Source: Anaerolineaceae bacterium
GTDB taxonomy: Bacteria; Chloroflexota; Anaerolineae; Anaerolineales; Anaerolineaceae
DNA: 18,659 nt
Reading direction: 5' to 3'
Assembly: GCA_003532515.1 (NCBI GenBank)
Contig: DOEX01000191.1
Location: forward strand, 1-18,659
Part shown: positions 1-7,079 of the stretch, one piece after another
Layout: each line of letters opens with the position of its first letter
Numbering within the stretch: position 1 is the first letter of the stretch
Position numbers and translations under genes: made by a program
Notes under the pieces: model-generated
Databases searched by the model: none
Seen by the model: the letters and a program-made list of their open reading frames with translations, nothing else
What the model was told of the DNA's origin: nothing

Positions 1-13
1 TTTAAACCCAGCT

Positions 14-65
14 GTCAAATTTTAAGATTTCCCTCGTCCATTGATGAGGCTAAATCAACTTTGAC
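14..65. repeat. Nested inverted repeat (possible terminator of the GT2 gene)
   Basis: Three nested pairings are visible: GTCAAA (14-19) with TTTGAC (60-65), GATTT (26-30) with AAATC (52-56), and CCTCGTC (32-38) with GATGAGG (43-49, one G-T pair) around a CATT loop. The structure begins 20 bases beyond the stop of the minus-strand GT2 gene, where a terminator would be expected. No U-run follows on either strand, so a classic intrinsic terminator is not proven; an RNA-stabilising hairpin is equally possible. Confidence 0.4.
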
Positions 66-85
66 GAAGAAAGGTTTTGGGGTTG

Positions 86-1093
86 TCAGGATACAGGGTT
101 TTGTTTGGAAAAAACCGGATGACCACGGAATTCACTCAAGTTCTCCAGGTTGCTGATGATGGCAGTGTCGCGCTGATGGATCATGCTTTCTTCCGAAATC
201 TGTCGGTTAGCCCGCATGGCATCGCCCAAGAAGCCAAACATGATCAGCGTAATCCCGGCAACCAAAAAAGTGCCGCCAATTGAAACCGACTGAATAAAAC
301 GCGAACTCCCATTGAAGAGGAGGTAATAGACCAAAAAACGCCCCAACAAAACTGCGCCTATAAGGAACAAAACCGCGCCGATCGAAAGGAAAGTTCGAAG
401 AGGTTGATAGAGGACATAAGAACGAATGATCGCGCCGCCCTGCCTCCAGATGAAGTTGAACATGCCCTTATGCAGGCGGGAAGCCCGGGTGGCCGCATTC
501 GTTTCAATCAGCACACTTTCGATTTTCATTTGGCCTTTGCCGGCTTGAATTAACGTTTCTAAGGTGTAAGAATAGGGGTTGTAAACTTGCATCCGCAGAG
601 CAGCATAGCGCGAGAAGGCGCGGAAACCGCTGACCGTATCAGGCACATTGGTATTCGAGACCCTCCGGATCACCCGGCTGCCCAAGTGTTCCATCATACG
701 TTTGAAAGGTGAAAAATGCTTGTTTTCAAGCGTCTGGCGGTCACCGATGACCAGGTCAGCCCGACCTTGTAGTAGCGGTTCGATAAGCTTGATAATTTCG
801 CTTCCAGGATACTGGTTGTCGGCATCAGTGTTGACGATGATATCGGCGCCCAACGCCAAACAGAATTGAATGCCGTCGATGAATGCCTTGGAGAGACCCC
901 GGTTTCGGCGATGCTGAAGAACAAAATCGGCACCGTGTTCAAGCGCTACCCGGGCGGTATCATCCGTGGAGCCATCGTCCACCACCACGACTACGATCTC
1001 ATCCACACCAGGCAATAGACGGGGCAACTCTGCCATTACAGCAGGCAAATGCTCCGCTTCGTTATATGCCGGGATTTGGATCGCCAGTTTCAT
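86..1093 (-). CDS. GT2 family polyprenyl-phosphate-type glycosyltransferase, membrane anchored
   Basis: 335 aa. The N-terminal GT-A domain (about 1-215) opens with IPAYNEAEHL, then DDGSTDD near 39-45 (nucleotide binding) and a DAD motif at 90-92 (metal/sugar-nucleotide). SGFRAFSR at 155-162 is typical of the dolichol-phosphate-mannose-synthase/GtrB-like branch. Two hydrophobic segments (about 235-260 and 270-292) follow, as in GtrB-type enzymes that load a sugar onto a polyprenyl phosphate at the inner membrane face. I chose the ATG at 1093 because the domain begins there; an in-frame extension to 1267 has no family resemblance and enters the repeat-derived region. No Shine-Dalgarno is visible, but TACAAT lies 8 bases upstream. 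It is separated from the other glycan genes by repeats, so membership in the same pathway is unproven. The sugar is unknown. Confidence 0.88.
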   Translation of the reverse strand: MKLAIQIPAYNEAEHLPAVMAELPRLLPGVDEIVVVVVDDGSTDDTARVALEHGADFVLQHRRNRGLSKAFIDGIQFCLALGADIIVNTDADNQYPGSEIIKLIEPLLQGRADLVIGDRQTLENKHFSPFKRMMEHLGSRVIRRVSNTNVPDTVSGFRAFSRYAALRMQVYNPYSYTLETLIQAGKGQMKIESVLIETNAATRASRLHKGMFNFIWRQGGAIIRSYVLYQPLRTFLSIGAVLFLIGAVLLGRFLVYYLLFNGSSRFIQSVSIGGTFLVAGITLIMFGFLGDAMRANRQISEESMIHQRDTAIISNLENLSEFRGHPVFSKQNPVS

Positions 1094-1101
1094 GATTAAC
1101 A

Positions 1102-1107
1102 ATTGTA
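1102..1107 (-). promoter_or_regulatory. Candidate -10 element for the GT2 gene (short leader)
   Basis: Read on the minus strand this is TACAAT, ending 8 bases before the ATG at 1093. There is no ribosome binding site in between, so a nearly leaderless transcript would result if it is used. No convincing -35 hexamer at 16-18 bases was found. Confidence 0.28.
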
Positions 1108-1392
1108 CGATAAATTTCTTTTCAAGGAAAAACAGTTTTATGTAGGGAACAGGCACCGACCGTTCTGTCCTAGCCAAGCCTGTAGCCGGGGTTCCGTAAT
1201 TGAACCCGACAGCGCAACCATCTGTTAAGCCCTCCTCCGCTTGCGGTCGAAGATCCCTGTAACGCATTAGAAAGAAGTGCAGGCGAATTCCCGCCGAAGG
1301 TGGGTTCGGTAGTACCTTTTCTGTGCTGTATCGGGGTGAGAGTTGCCTCTGAATTCATAAAGGAATATGGCTATTTTACCGATTAAACTGCA

Positions 1393-1457
1393 GATTGCCA
1401 CGCCCCTTTCTCATGATTTGCAGGTCTACTCAATACCAATGGCAGGGCTCGCAATGA
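1393..1457. repeat. Inverted repeat, GATTGCC...GGCTCGCAATG type (copy A)
   Basis: The arms are GATTGCCACGCCCC (1393-1406) and the GGGCTCGCAATG block ending near 1457. They are imperfect reverse complements of the CATTGCGAG family, recalled from memory as common in intergenic regions of Chloroflexota and other environmental genomes. Copy A has lost more arm matches than copy B. Confidence 0.5.
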
Positions 1458-1485
1458 TGGACGAAACGATAACCGTTGTCTTTAG

Positions 1486-1508
1486 CCCTCTCCCAGATTG
1501 GGGGAGGG
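1486..1508. repeat. C-rich/G-rich hairpin within copy A
   Basis: CCCTCTCCC (1486-1494) faces GGGGGAGGG (1500-1508) across a 5-base loop with one imperfect pair. Flanking TTTAGCCCTC and GTGAGGGCTG (about 1531-1540) extend the symmetry. This belongs to a second palindromic module type alternating with the CATTGCGAG type. Confidence 0.5.
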
Positions 1509-1586
1509 TCCGTGAGCGAAGCAAACGGGGGTGAGGGCTGCCTCTGAATCCGTGACAATAATCAGCAACTATTTTGTAGAACTGCA

Positions 1587-1653
1587 GATTGCCACGCCCC
1601 TTTTTCGTAATTCATAGGTCTACAAATTACCGTTGGCAGGGGCTCGCAATGAC
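1587..1653. repeat. Inverted repeat, GATTGCC...GGGGCTCGCAATGAC type (copy B)
   Basis: The outer arms GATTGCCACGCCCCT and AGGGGCTCGCAATGAC pair with a small internal mismatch. Inside them GTAATT (1607-1612) pairs with AATTAC (1625-1630). This gives a nested hairpin resembling a non-autonomous, MITE-like or REP-like palindrome. Confidence 0.55.
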
Positions 1654-1739
1654 AGACGAACTGATAACCGTTGTCTTTAGCCCTCACCCAAATGGAGGAG
1701 GAACGGTAGCTTATAATCTGGGGCGTACCGGGGTGAGGG

Positions 1740-1857
1740 GTAAATCTTTAGCCTTCCCCTCTGTCGAAGATCCCGCGAGCGTAGTGAGTGGGAGTAGAAA
1801 GGGGGACCACGAAGTGGTGGATGAGGTGGAGCCAGCCAGCTGGGCGTCAAATTCTAC
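1740..1857. repeat. Third palindromic module (GTCGAAGATCCC / AAAGGGGGACCACGAAG type)
   Basis: CCCCTCTGTCGAAGATCCC is followed by AGAAAGGGGGACC and a small CCAC-GAA-GTGG hairpin (1807-1817). GTCGAAGATCCC recurs at 1246-1257, marking a decayed relative at the left edge of the repeat cluster. No coding potential was recognised. Confidence 0.45.
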
Positions 1858-1901
1858 TTCGGTAAAATTAAATAATCATAAATAACGACCCTCCAAATTT
1901 A

Positions 1902-1910
1902 TGGTATTAA
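1902..1910 (+). promoter_or_regulatory. Candidate extended -10 for the CAP-LysM gene
   Basis: TGGTATTAA fits an extended -10 (TGn plus TATTAA) and ends 6 bases before the ATG at 1917. No Shine-Dalgarno lies between them, again suggesting a short or absent leader. The upstream 40 bases are AT-rich but show no clear -35. Confidence 0.28.
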
Positions 1911-1916
1911 TGAACC

Positions 1917-3353
1917 ATGCATAAAAACAAGCGATCCCCGCTTATGCTCTTGCTGCTAACCCTGGCAGTTGTGTTAGCGCCATTGCAGCCTGCTCGCGTC
2001 AACGCGGAACAGAATACCGCTCCTCACAGCCAGGTTGCTGCGTACGAGTTGATATCGGCAATGAATTTCCTGCGCACGTCTTACGGACTGCCAGCTCTGA
2101 TCGAAAACGCCACCATCAACGCGGTCGCCCAGGCAACTGCACAGATCATGGCAGACCAGCAGCTTTCCTGGCATATTGGCGATGTGGCTGGTCGCATCTC
2201 TGCTGCCGGTTATGGTGCCGGCGCTAAAGTTTATGCCACCGAGAACTTCGCTTATGCCGGTTCTGGTGCAACAATTGACCAAATCATGGTCATGTGGGCT
2301 GATTATGACCACATGCGACCTGCCACCCAACCCAATTATTGTCATGTGGGGGCAGGGGTAGCCACAGCCTCCAACGGCATGACTTATTACATCCTCCAGG
2401 CTGCTTATATCTCGGGCGCAGCCTGCGATTCCACCCCACCAACTGGCGGAGGGGGTACACCCGGTCAACCTCCGGCGGGGTTTGGCTACGTCACACCTGT
2501 CGAAAAGGTGGAGCTGAACGAAGATGGCAACTACGTCCACGTAGTCAAAACCGGGCAAAGCCTGTGGTCTATCGCTGTTGCTTATGGTGTTACTATCAAA
2601 GAAATCCTTGCCTGGAATAACCTGCCCGACAGTTATGTGCTCTGGCCAGGCGATGAACTGACCATTGCTGGTCCGGATTCAAGGGCTCTGGTGACGCCCA
2701 CACCGCTTGGAAACGTGACCAAAGCCACCCCTGACGTGGAAGGGCGCATTGTGCATGAAGTTCAGGCTTACCAATATCTTTTAACAATTGCACAGGCTTA
2801 TGGCGTCAGTGTGGATACCATCCTGGCGCTCAATTACCTGAAAGCGGATTCAACGCTCTCGATCGGACAAAAACTTTTGATCCGCGGTCCAGACCAAACC
2901 CCCACACCGACTCCGCTGCCACTTACCCCACTGCAAAAGCTCACCCCTGCCTCAGATGGCAAGTATTACCACACGGTCACCGAAGGGCAGACCCTGGAAT
3001 GGATCGCGAATTTATATGGCGTTTCACTGGCTGACCTGATGGCTTGGAATTATCTGAACGCCTCCAGCATCATTTACCCTGGCAACCGGCTCTTTTTGGA
3101 TGTCACCCCACCGCCCACGCTCACCCCCACGCCTGCCCCAGCAACCGAAACGCCCTTGCCGAGCGCCACCCTCAGCCTCTCGCCAACTGCGACGCAGGTG
3201 CCTTCTCCGACACCCACAGCCACTGTAACTCCATCTATCTTCGGTTTCACAGATAATTCACTCAATTGGCTCTGGCTGCTGGCAGTGGCCGCCGTAGGCG
3301 TGGCGGTGTATTTTGTATTCAACGCCCAAAAATCAAAGAAACAGTTGGAATAA
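1917..3353 (+). CDS. Secreted CAP-domain protein with three LysM repeats and C-terminal membrane anchor
   Basis: 478 aa. Residues 1-30 form a signal peptide (basic start, LLLLTLAVVL core, cleavage near NAEQ). A CAP/SCP-PR1 domain spans about 42-167, with LSWHIGD and ENFAYAGSG motifs. Three LysM domains follow at about 206-250, 278-322 and 350-396, each with a YGVS/YGVT core and an N..PG-type end; LysM binds N-acetylglucosamine in peptidoglycan or chitin-like glycans. A Pro/Thr-rich stretch (397-440) acts as a stalk, then one membrane helix (about 450-468) and a basic tail QKSKKQLE. The product should sit outside the cell, tethered to the membrane and gripping the wall. The CAP domain could be a protease-like or lipid/glycan-binding module; its role is unknown. 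It is monocistronic and converges on the sulfatase-like gene with a 41-base gap. Confidence 0.92.
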   Translation: MHKNKRSPLMLLLLTLAVVLAPLQPARVNAEQNTAPHSQVAAYELISAMNFLRTSYGLPALIENATINAVAQATAQIMADQQLSWHIGDVAGRISAAGYGAGAKVYATENFAYAGSGATIDQIMVMWADYDHMRPATQPNYCHVGAGVATASNGMTYYILQAAYISGAACDSTPPTGGGGTPGQPPAGFGYVTPVEKVELNEDGNYVHVVKTGQSLWSIAVAYGVTIKEILAWNNLPDSYVLWPGDELTIAGPDSRALVTPTPLGNVTKATPDVEGRIVHEVQAYQYLLTIAQAYGVSVDTILALNYLKADSTLSIGQKLLIRGPDQTPTPTPLPLTPLQKLTPASDGKYYHTVTEGQTLEWIANLYGVSLADLMAWNYLNASSIIYPGNRLFLDVTPPPTLTPTPAPATETPLPSATLSLSPTATQVPSPTPTATVTPSIFGFTDNSLNWLWLLAVAAVGVAVYFVFNAQKSKKQLE

Positions 3354-3384
3354 CACCCAAAAAGATAGACGCTGCAGAAGCCAG

Positions 3385-3399
3385 CTTAAGTTGCTTAAG
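3385..3399. terminator. Weak inverted repeat at the convergent gene junction
   Basis: CTTAAG-TTG-CTTAAG lies between the CAP-LysM stop and the last codon of the sulfatase-like gene. It is only a 6-bp AT-rich stem with no T-run, so it is at best a marginal bidirectional terminator. No better candidate is present in the 41-base gap. Confidence 0.15.
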
Positions 3400-5311
3400 G
3401 TATTTCGGAGATCGTGCTTTGGTCAAATTCAAAGCCATCAGTTATCAGGCGATTAAGCATGGCTGATCGAATCTCTGATTTGGAAGAATACTCGTTCTCA
3501 GAGCACGTACCAACATAAGTCGAAACAACACCGGTTGACCAGGTTAAGTCTTCGAGGTTTAACCGATAGTATCGGTCACAATCAATGACTGTCATGCGGT
3601 CGAACTGATAAAATGGCGGTGTAAAGTAATCTTCTTTCAATGTCCACTCTCCTGACCCTAATTTATCCTCAGCCTGATTCGTCCCAACAGATAAAATAAG
3701 TCCATCGGGATAATCTTCTGCAAACATTGACTTTCCTGGAGTCATCCAGGAAGGTTGCGGTTGTCCAATGATATCGAGAATGGTAGGGGCAATATCAAGG
3801 TGTTGGGTATTTTCGGTCGTGATCACTGAAGTAAAGCTTGCAGGCAAATGAATGATCATCGGCAGTCGTTCAATTGTGCTTAACTTTTCACCATGATCGC
3901 TGCTAATAATTATCAGCGTTGACTCGAATTCGCCGGAAGCTTCTAAGCCTTCAAATAGCTGTTTAAGTGCTGAATCAACATCAACAATTGCGTCGTCGTA
4001 AAGATCGGGATTCCAAGATTCCTGATTGTTACGGTCTATATGTGCAGAATACTTTGTGGATTCCGGGTAAAACTTATCCCCGTGTGTTCCCATCCAATGG
4101 ATCTGGACAAAAACCGGATCGCTTTTTTGATTTATTATCTCTACTGCCTGGTAAATCTTATCTATATCATTGAAGTCTTGCTGGGTCTCAGTGATTTGTT
4201 TGAAGGTGTTTTCCATGGTTTCAACAAAAAAGATATGTTTCATGCGGCTGAGTAGACGACTTTCAACTTCTTTGACAAACAAGACCGTGTTACTTGGAAC
4301 TCGAGTATTAAGGTAGTTGGTAATGCTGTTCGACTCTAAAGAAACCCCATTTGACTCATTAAAACCGCCCTGGAGATTTTGGTTTGAGGCGTCAATATAG
4401 TGACGGACCGTCCGCTGCGCAGAGTAGTAACCCCGATCCCGTAGGATCGCCAACAGGTGCTCAAGGCCATCCGATCCCTGGAGCAAGTCAGGAGGGAACA
4501 GTACCCTGGTGACAGTAGGATACTTTCCGGTAAGGATTGATGTGACCGACCCCGTCGTGTTTGCGGCGTTATTGAAATGGTTAACGCTCATGATCAAGTC
4601 ATCTTTTACTGAATCCAGGAAGGGAGTGGTCTCTCTTTCATATCCATAAATACTCATATTCTTCGCATTCACACCATCGGCTGTAAACAGCACAATATTT
4701 GGCAAAGTTTTTTGAGCGGTGAAAGAATGGACAGTCCCGTCTGAGTTAGCAGGGATACGAATCACCCCAAGGAACAAGGCGGCTGGAATGATTACTGCGA
4801 GGACAGCCAGAAAAATGCCTCGTTTGGTGTTGGTCTGCTTCTTAGTTCGTTGAATAATGGTTCGTGCCAGTTTGAGGTTAATAAACACCAACAATCCGAT
4901 CCAAATCAACAGGTAAACGACCCTGGTACTACCGGAAGAACCAACAATTCCAAATTTGAATAACGTGTAAGTAAAATTATCGATGAGCAACAGGCTGAGT
5001 GTCGCAAGCACAACAGCTGGAAATAGTGCTAAAAGATGCGCAAAGATTCGAATTTGATTGTGAAAAATAGAACTGATCAATAACCCGGGAATGGATAAAA
5101 GTAATAATATTCCAATGAATAGAAGCGACGTAAACAGCAGAACACCAAGTTTTTCCGACACCGTCGCGATGTTAAGGAAAGAGGGTTTGGTCGTTATAAA
5201 CAGCCACTCCATGAACACCAGGAGAATGCCGCTCAAGACGTTGATCCAGAAGCTTGATTTCCAGATGTTAACTACGGGTTTTGTATTTGCAGATTGGGAT
5301 GATTCGTTCAT
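3395..5311 (-). CDS. Sulfatase-superfamily membrane enzyme, five TM helices, Thr nucleophile (LtaS/EptA-like phosphotransferase candidate)
   Basis: 638 aa. Five hydrophobic segments (about 20-40, 55-82, 88-112, 130-148, 166-184) precede an extracellular alkaline-phosphatase/sulfatase fold. PNIVLFTADG places the first metal ligand at Asp212. TTGSVTSILTGKYP (252-265) aligns with the CxPSRxSLLTGRYP signature of sulfatases, putting Thr252 where sulfatases have the formylglycine Cys; Thr nucleophiles are known in LtaS and EptA-type phosphotransferases. His410 (MGTHGDKF) and Asp472-His473 (SSDHGEKL) are the expected later metal ligands, followed by HLDIAPT. This architecture fits transfer of a phospho-group from a lipid to an extracellular glycan; a plain hydrolase remains possible. 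The ATG overlaps the stop of the upstream methyltransferase gene by four bases (ATGA), so the two are translationally coupled. Confidence 0.85.
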   Translation of the reverse strand: MNESSQSANTKPVVNIWKSSFWINVLSGILLVFMEWLFITTKPSFLNIATVSEKLGVLLFTSLLFIGILLLLSIPGLLISSIFHNQIRIFAHLLALFPAVVLATLSLLLIDNFTYTLFKFGIVGSSGSTRVVYLLIWIGLLVFINLKLARTIIQRTKKQTNTKRGIFLAVLAVIIPAALFLGVIRIPANSDGTVHSFTAQKTLPNIVLFTADGVNAKNMSIYGYERETTPFLDSVKDDLIMSVNHFNNAANTTGSVTSILTGKYPTVTRVLFPPDLLQGSDGLEHLLAILRDRGYYSAQRTVRHYIDASNQNLQGGFNESNGVSLESNSITNYLNTRVPSNTVLFVKEVESRLLSRMKHIFFVETMENTFKQITETQQDFNDIDKIYQAVEIINQKSDPVFVQIHWMGTHGDKFYPESTKYSAHIDRNNQESWNPDLYDDAIVDVDSALKQLFEGLEASGEFESTLIIISSDHGEKLSTIERLPMIIHLPASFTSVITTENTQHLDIAPTILDIIGQPQPSWMTPGKSMFAEDYPDGLILSVGTNQAEDKLGSGEWTLKEDYFTPPFYQFDRMTVIDCDRYYRLNLEDLTWSTGVVSTYVGTCSENEYSSKSEIRSAMLNRLITDGFEFDQSTISEIP

Positions 5312-6687
5312 TTCTTTTTTAGCAGGAATAGTGTTCGTTCAGAACCGGGGACTTTCTCTTCGCTGATAATCTCAAAGCGGGAAGAAAAGGCAATCCTGAA
5401 GCCCTCCAGTGAATAACCCGGGAAAATATCCTTTCTTGAAGTCAACAACTTCTTTACTTGCGAATCGCTTTTTGGCACAAACTCCAAAATCAGATAATCA
5501 CCTAATTCAGCAAAGTAATCAGCCACATCAAACAGGGGTACGTTATTGGAAATTGCCAAATGGTGAATCAGCGCCAGCGCCATTACCAGGTCAACTGGTC
5601 CGCGAGCTTGCATGGAATCTCGTTCTGCGTTATGCCAGCCCAAAGCTGGCGATGGATTGGTCAGGTCCATTAATAGTGGCAGCATAAATTTTTCTTTGTT
5701 CTTCTTCACCAAATCATAATTTTGCTGGACTGCGCCCGGGTCAATATCAAAACAAACCGTAGGAATCCCCATACCGCTGGCTGCCCGACTGAACTCACCA
5801 ATGTTGCCTCCCAAATCCCAAACCAGTTTCGGATTCACCTTTTCGATGAGGGATTTCACGAGGCTGCGTTTTTCCTCAAATGAAGCTTGGGTGTAATTGT
5901 TATTCTGGTAGTAATCCGTCCACTCGGTCGCAATTGTTTTCACTTTCAACCCTCGGACAGTCGAAAGCAAATTATCGAACAATCCATTCAGCTGCGATTT
6001 GCTGATATGACCCCTCATATCATCCTGGGAAATTTCTTTATTCGCATATCGCTGCTGGGATTTTGCATGGAGGTGGATATGTGTCGCCAAACCAAAGTTC
6101 AACTTGGTGCCAGCAGGAAGAAGTTCGCTGGCGAGGTCTAACGGAATGCCATCGATATACACTTTGAGTAGTTGCACCAGGCGAATGTCCGTGTGAGCCA
6201 TTAATGCCAGGGGAGCCAGAAAGTGTTGACAGAACTGTTTGTATGCCACCCAGGGCAAGCCTTCCTGATACTTCTCAAAGGAAAGCGTGTCGATGAAGAT
6301 CGGGCGACCGTGATGAAATTGGATGTTATAAGCGCTGGCATCCTTGAGGCTCATGTCAAATTCAAGCGCTCTGCGCGCTATTGACAGGGTCAGGATAGCG
6401 GCATCCTTGAGCTGGTTGAAACACCACTCATAAGGGTAGGAGATGAAATCAACCACGCCAGGTTGAATGACTTTGTAGGCAATCTCTGCACGCGGTGCCA
6501 GGGCAAGGTCGGCTTCTTTATGGGATACCAGTGTTTTTGATTTTGTCAGCTGATCATACAACCCTGAATTCATCAGCAAATCATAATCTTCACGATATTT
6601 TTCATTGATCTGTCGAAACAACTGACCGTCAACCGCAAAAATGAAACCACTTGGATCTCTAAAAGATCCTCTCACTTTTTCTACCAT
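5308..6687 (-). CDS. Class I SAM-dependent methyltransferase with N-terminal kinase-like region
   Basis: 459 aa. The C-terminal half (about 280-459) is a Rossmann methyltransferase: VWDLGGNIGEFS (289-300) is the SAM-binding motif I, CFDIDP (313-317) supplies the acidic ribose ligand, and DLVMALALIHHL follows near 366. The N-terminal half contains YPYEW...QLKDAALLTL-like helices, then LKDASAYNIQF and PIFIDTLSF. Asp116, Asn121 and Asp133 have the spacing of the catalytic Asp, Asn and DFG Asp of protein-kinase-like folds. Proteins of this composition resemble, from memory, those annotated NoeA-like; the methyl acceptor is unknown. An AAGG-type ribosome binding site lies 8 bases before the ATG. 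The gene sits between the small YLDPSSGS gene (41-base gap) and the sulfatase-like gene (4-base overlap), suggesting joint action on a surface glycan. Confidence 0.83.
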   Translation of the reverse strand: MVEKVRGSFRDPSGFIFAVDGQLFRQINEKYREDYDLLMNSGLYDQLTKSKTLVSHKEADLALAPRAEIAYKVIQPGVVDFISYPYEWCFNQLKDAAILTLSIARRALEFDMSLKDASAYNIQFHHGRPIFIDTLSFEKYQEGLPWVAYKQFCQHFLAPLALMAHTDIRLVQLLKVYIDGIPLDLASELLPAGTKLNFGLATHIHLHAKSQQRYANKEISQDDMRGHISKSQLNGLFDNLLSTVRGLKVKTIATEWTDYYQNNNYTQASFEEKRSLVKSLIEKVNPKLVWDLGGNIGEFSRAASGMGIPTVCFDIDPGAVQQNYDLVKKNKEKFMLPLLMDLTNPSPALGWHNAERDSMQARGPVDLVMALALIHHLAISNNVPLFDVADYFAELGDYLILEFVPKSDSQVKKLLTSRKDIFPGYSLEGFRIAFSSRFEIISEEKVPGSERTLFLLKKK

Positions 6688-6728
6688 TGACTAACCTTCC
6701 AGCCTGCCAGTACAGTAAGCAGAATCGA

Positions 6729-6974
6729 TCACTCATTTCTTTCTGAATAATTCGACGAAGGAACTTCCACTATGGTGGTAGGGTCCAGAACCACATCCGG
6801 CTCTATTCGATTTCGAGTAAAGAAAGCTTTTATTTTTTTCCAGAAAACACGCACAACCACACCCAGGCCTAATACTGCTCCCAGGATGAGTTGAATGATG
6901 ATGCTCCCCGAACTCGGGTCAAGATAATTTTGTGCTGCGCCACGAATGAATGCATGTATAATTAAGTTGTTCAC
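6729..6974 (-). CDS. Small single-pass membrane protein with YLDPSSGS motif
   Basis: 81 aa. A short N-terminus is followed by YLDPSSGS (17-24), one hydrophobic helix (about 25-43), a basic patch WKKIKAFFTRNR and an acidic soluble tail. From memory, small proteins with YLDPGSGS plus one helix recur in bacterial polysaccharide clusters, often beside methyltransferase and sulfatase-like genes, but have no assigned function. I chose GTG at 6974 because GAGGG lies 7 bases upstream and no ATG exists before the conserved motif. It could be a scaffold for its two downstream neighbours. A DltX-like role is less likely, since it lacks a C-terminal aromatic hexapeptide. Confidence 0.75.
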   Translation of the reverse strand: MNNLIIHAFIRGAAQNYLDPSSGSIIIQLILGAVLGLGVVVRVFWKKIKAFFTRNRIEPDVVLDPTTIVEVPSSNYSERNE

Positions 6975-7079
6975 AAGTAAACCCTCATTGCTTTTGTTAA
7001 CCCAATAATAACACAGGTGTCCAGAAAACTCTCCCTCATAAAAAATATCTATTAGAACTTTTCACGAGCCAAGGTTTGT
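6975..7079 (-). other. 105-base intergenic gap inside the minus-strand run
   Basis: This is the largest gap between genes of the run and separates the ACP from the small membrane protein. It is AT-rich (with TAGATATTTTTTAT on the minus strand) and ends in the GAGGG ribosome binding site. A secondary promoter for the last three genes could lie here, but no pair of hexamers with good spacing was found. Confidence 0.3.

Larger units (their letters stand above)
1333..1729. repeat. Two tandem imperfect copies of a ~195-202 bp repeat unit
   Basis: Copy A is 1333-1527 and copy B is 1528-1729. Both begin GGGGTGAG, then share, in order, GCCTCTGAAT, CTGCAGATTGCCACGCCCCT, AGGTCTAC, GCTCGCAATGA and ATAACCGTTGTCTTTAGCCC. 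A third copy starts at 1730 (GGGGTGAGGGG) but soon diverges. The order of shared blocks with different fillers shows an old duplication. No transposase or protein frame is conserved between copies. Confidence 0.8.
1094..1916. other. Gene-free region of 823 bases filled with decayed repeats
   Basis: No reading frame here has family resemblance. The left part (1094-1228) is the presumed leader of the minus-strand GT2 gene. Roughly 1229-1857 is built from imperfect palindromic repeat modules. The last 60 bases are AT-rich and should carry the promoter of the CAP-LysM gene. Open frames present, such as 1589-1885 (+), are translations of the repeats. Confidence 0.7.

Noticed and set aside
1094..1267. 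N-terminal extension of the first GT2 by 58 residues
   Set aside because: GT2 domains begin right at the ATG at 1093; the extension has no family resemblance and runs into the repeat-derived region.
1587..1857. CRISPR array or insertion sequence
   Set aside because: There are only two imperfect long units with no regular spacers, and no transposase frame or cas gene.
1589..1885. 98-aa open frame on the plus strand
   Set aside because: It lies wholly in the tandem palindromic repeats and resembles no protein family; its frame is not kept between repeat copies.
1974..2558. 194-aa open frame antisense to the CAP-LysM gene
   Set aside because: The plus strand has a signal peptide, CAP and LysM motifs; the antisense product is featureless.
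6729..6974. DltX identity for the small membrane protein
   Set aside because: It ends in an acidic tail without the aromatic hexapeptide; the hexapeptide is on the MBOAT itself.
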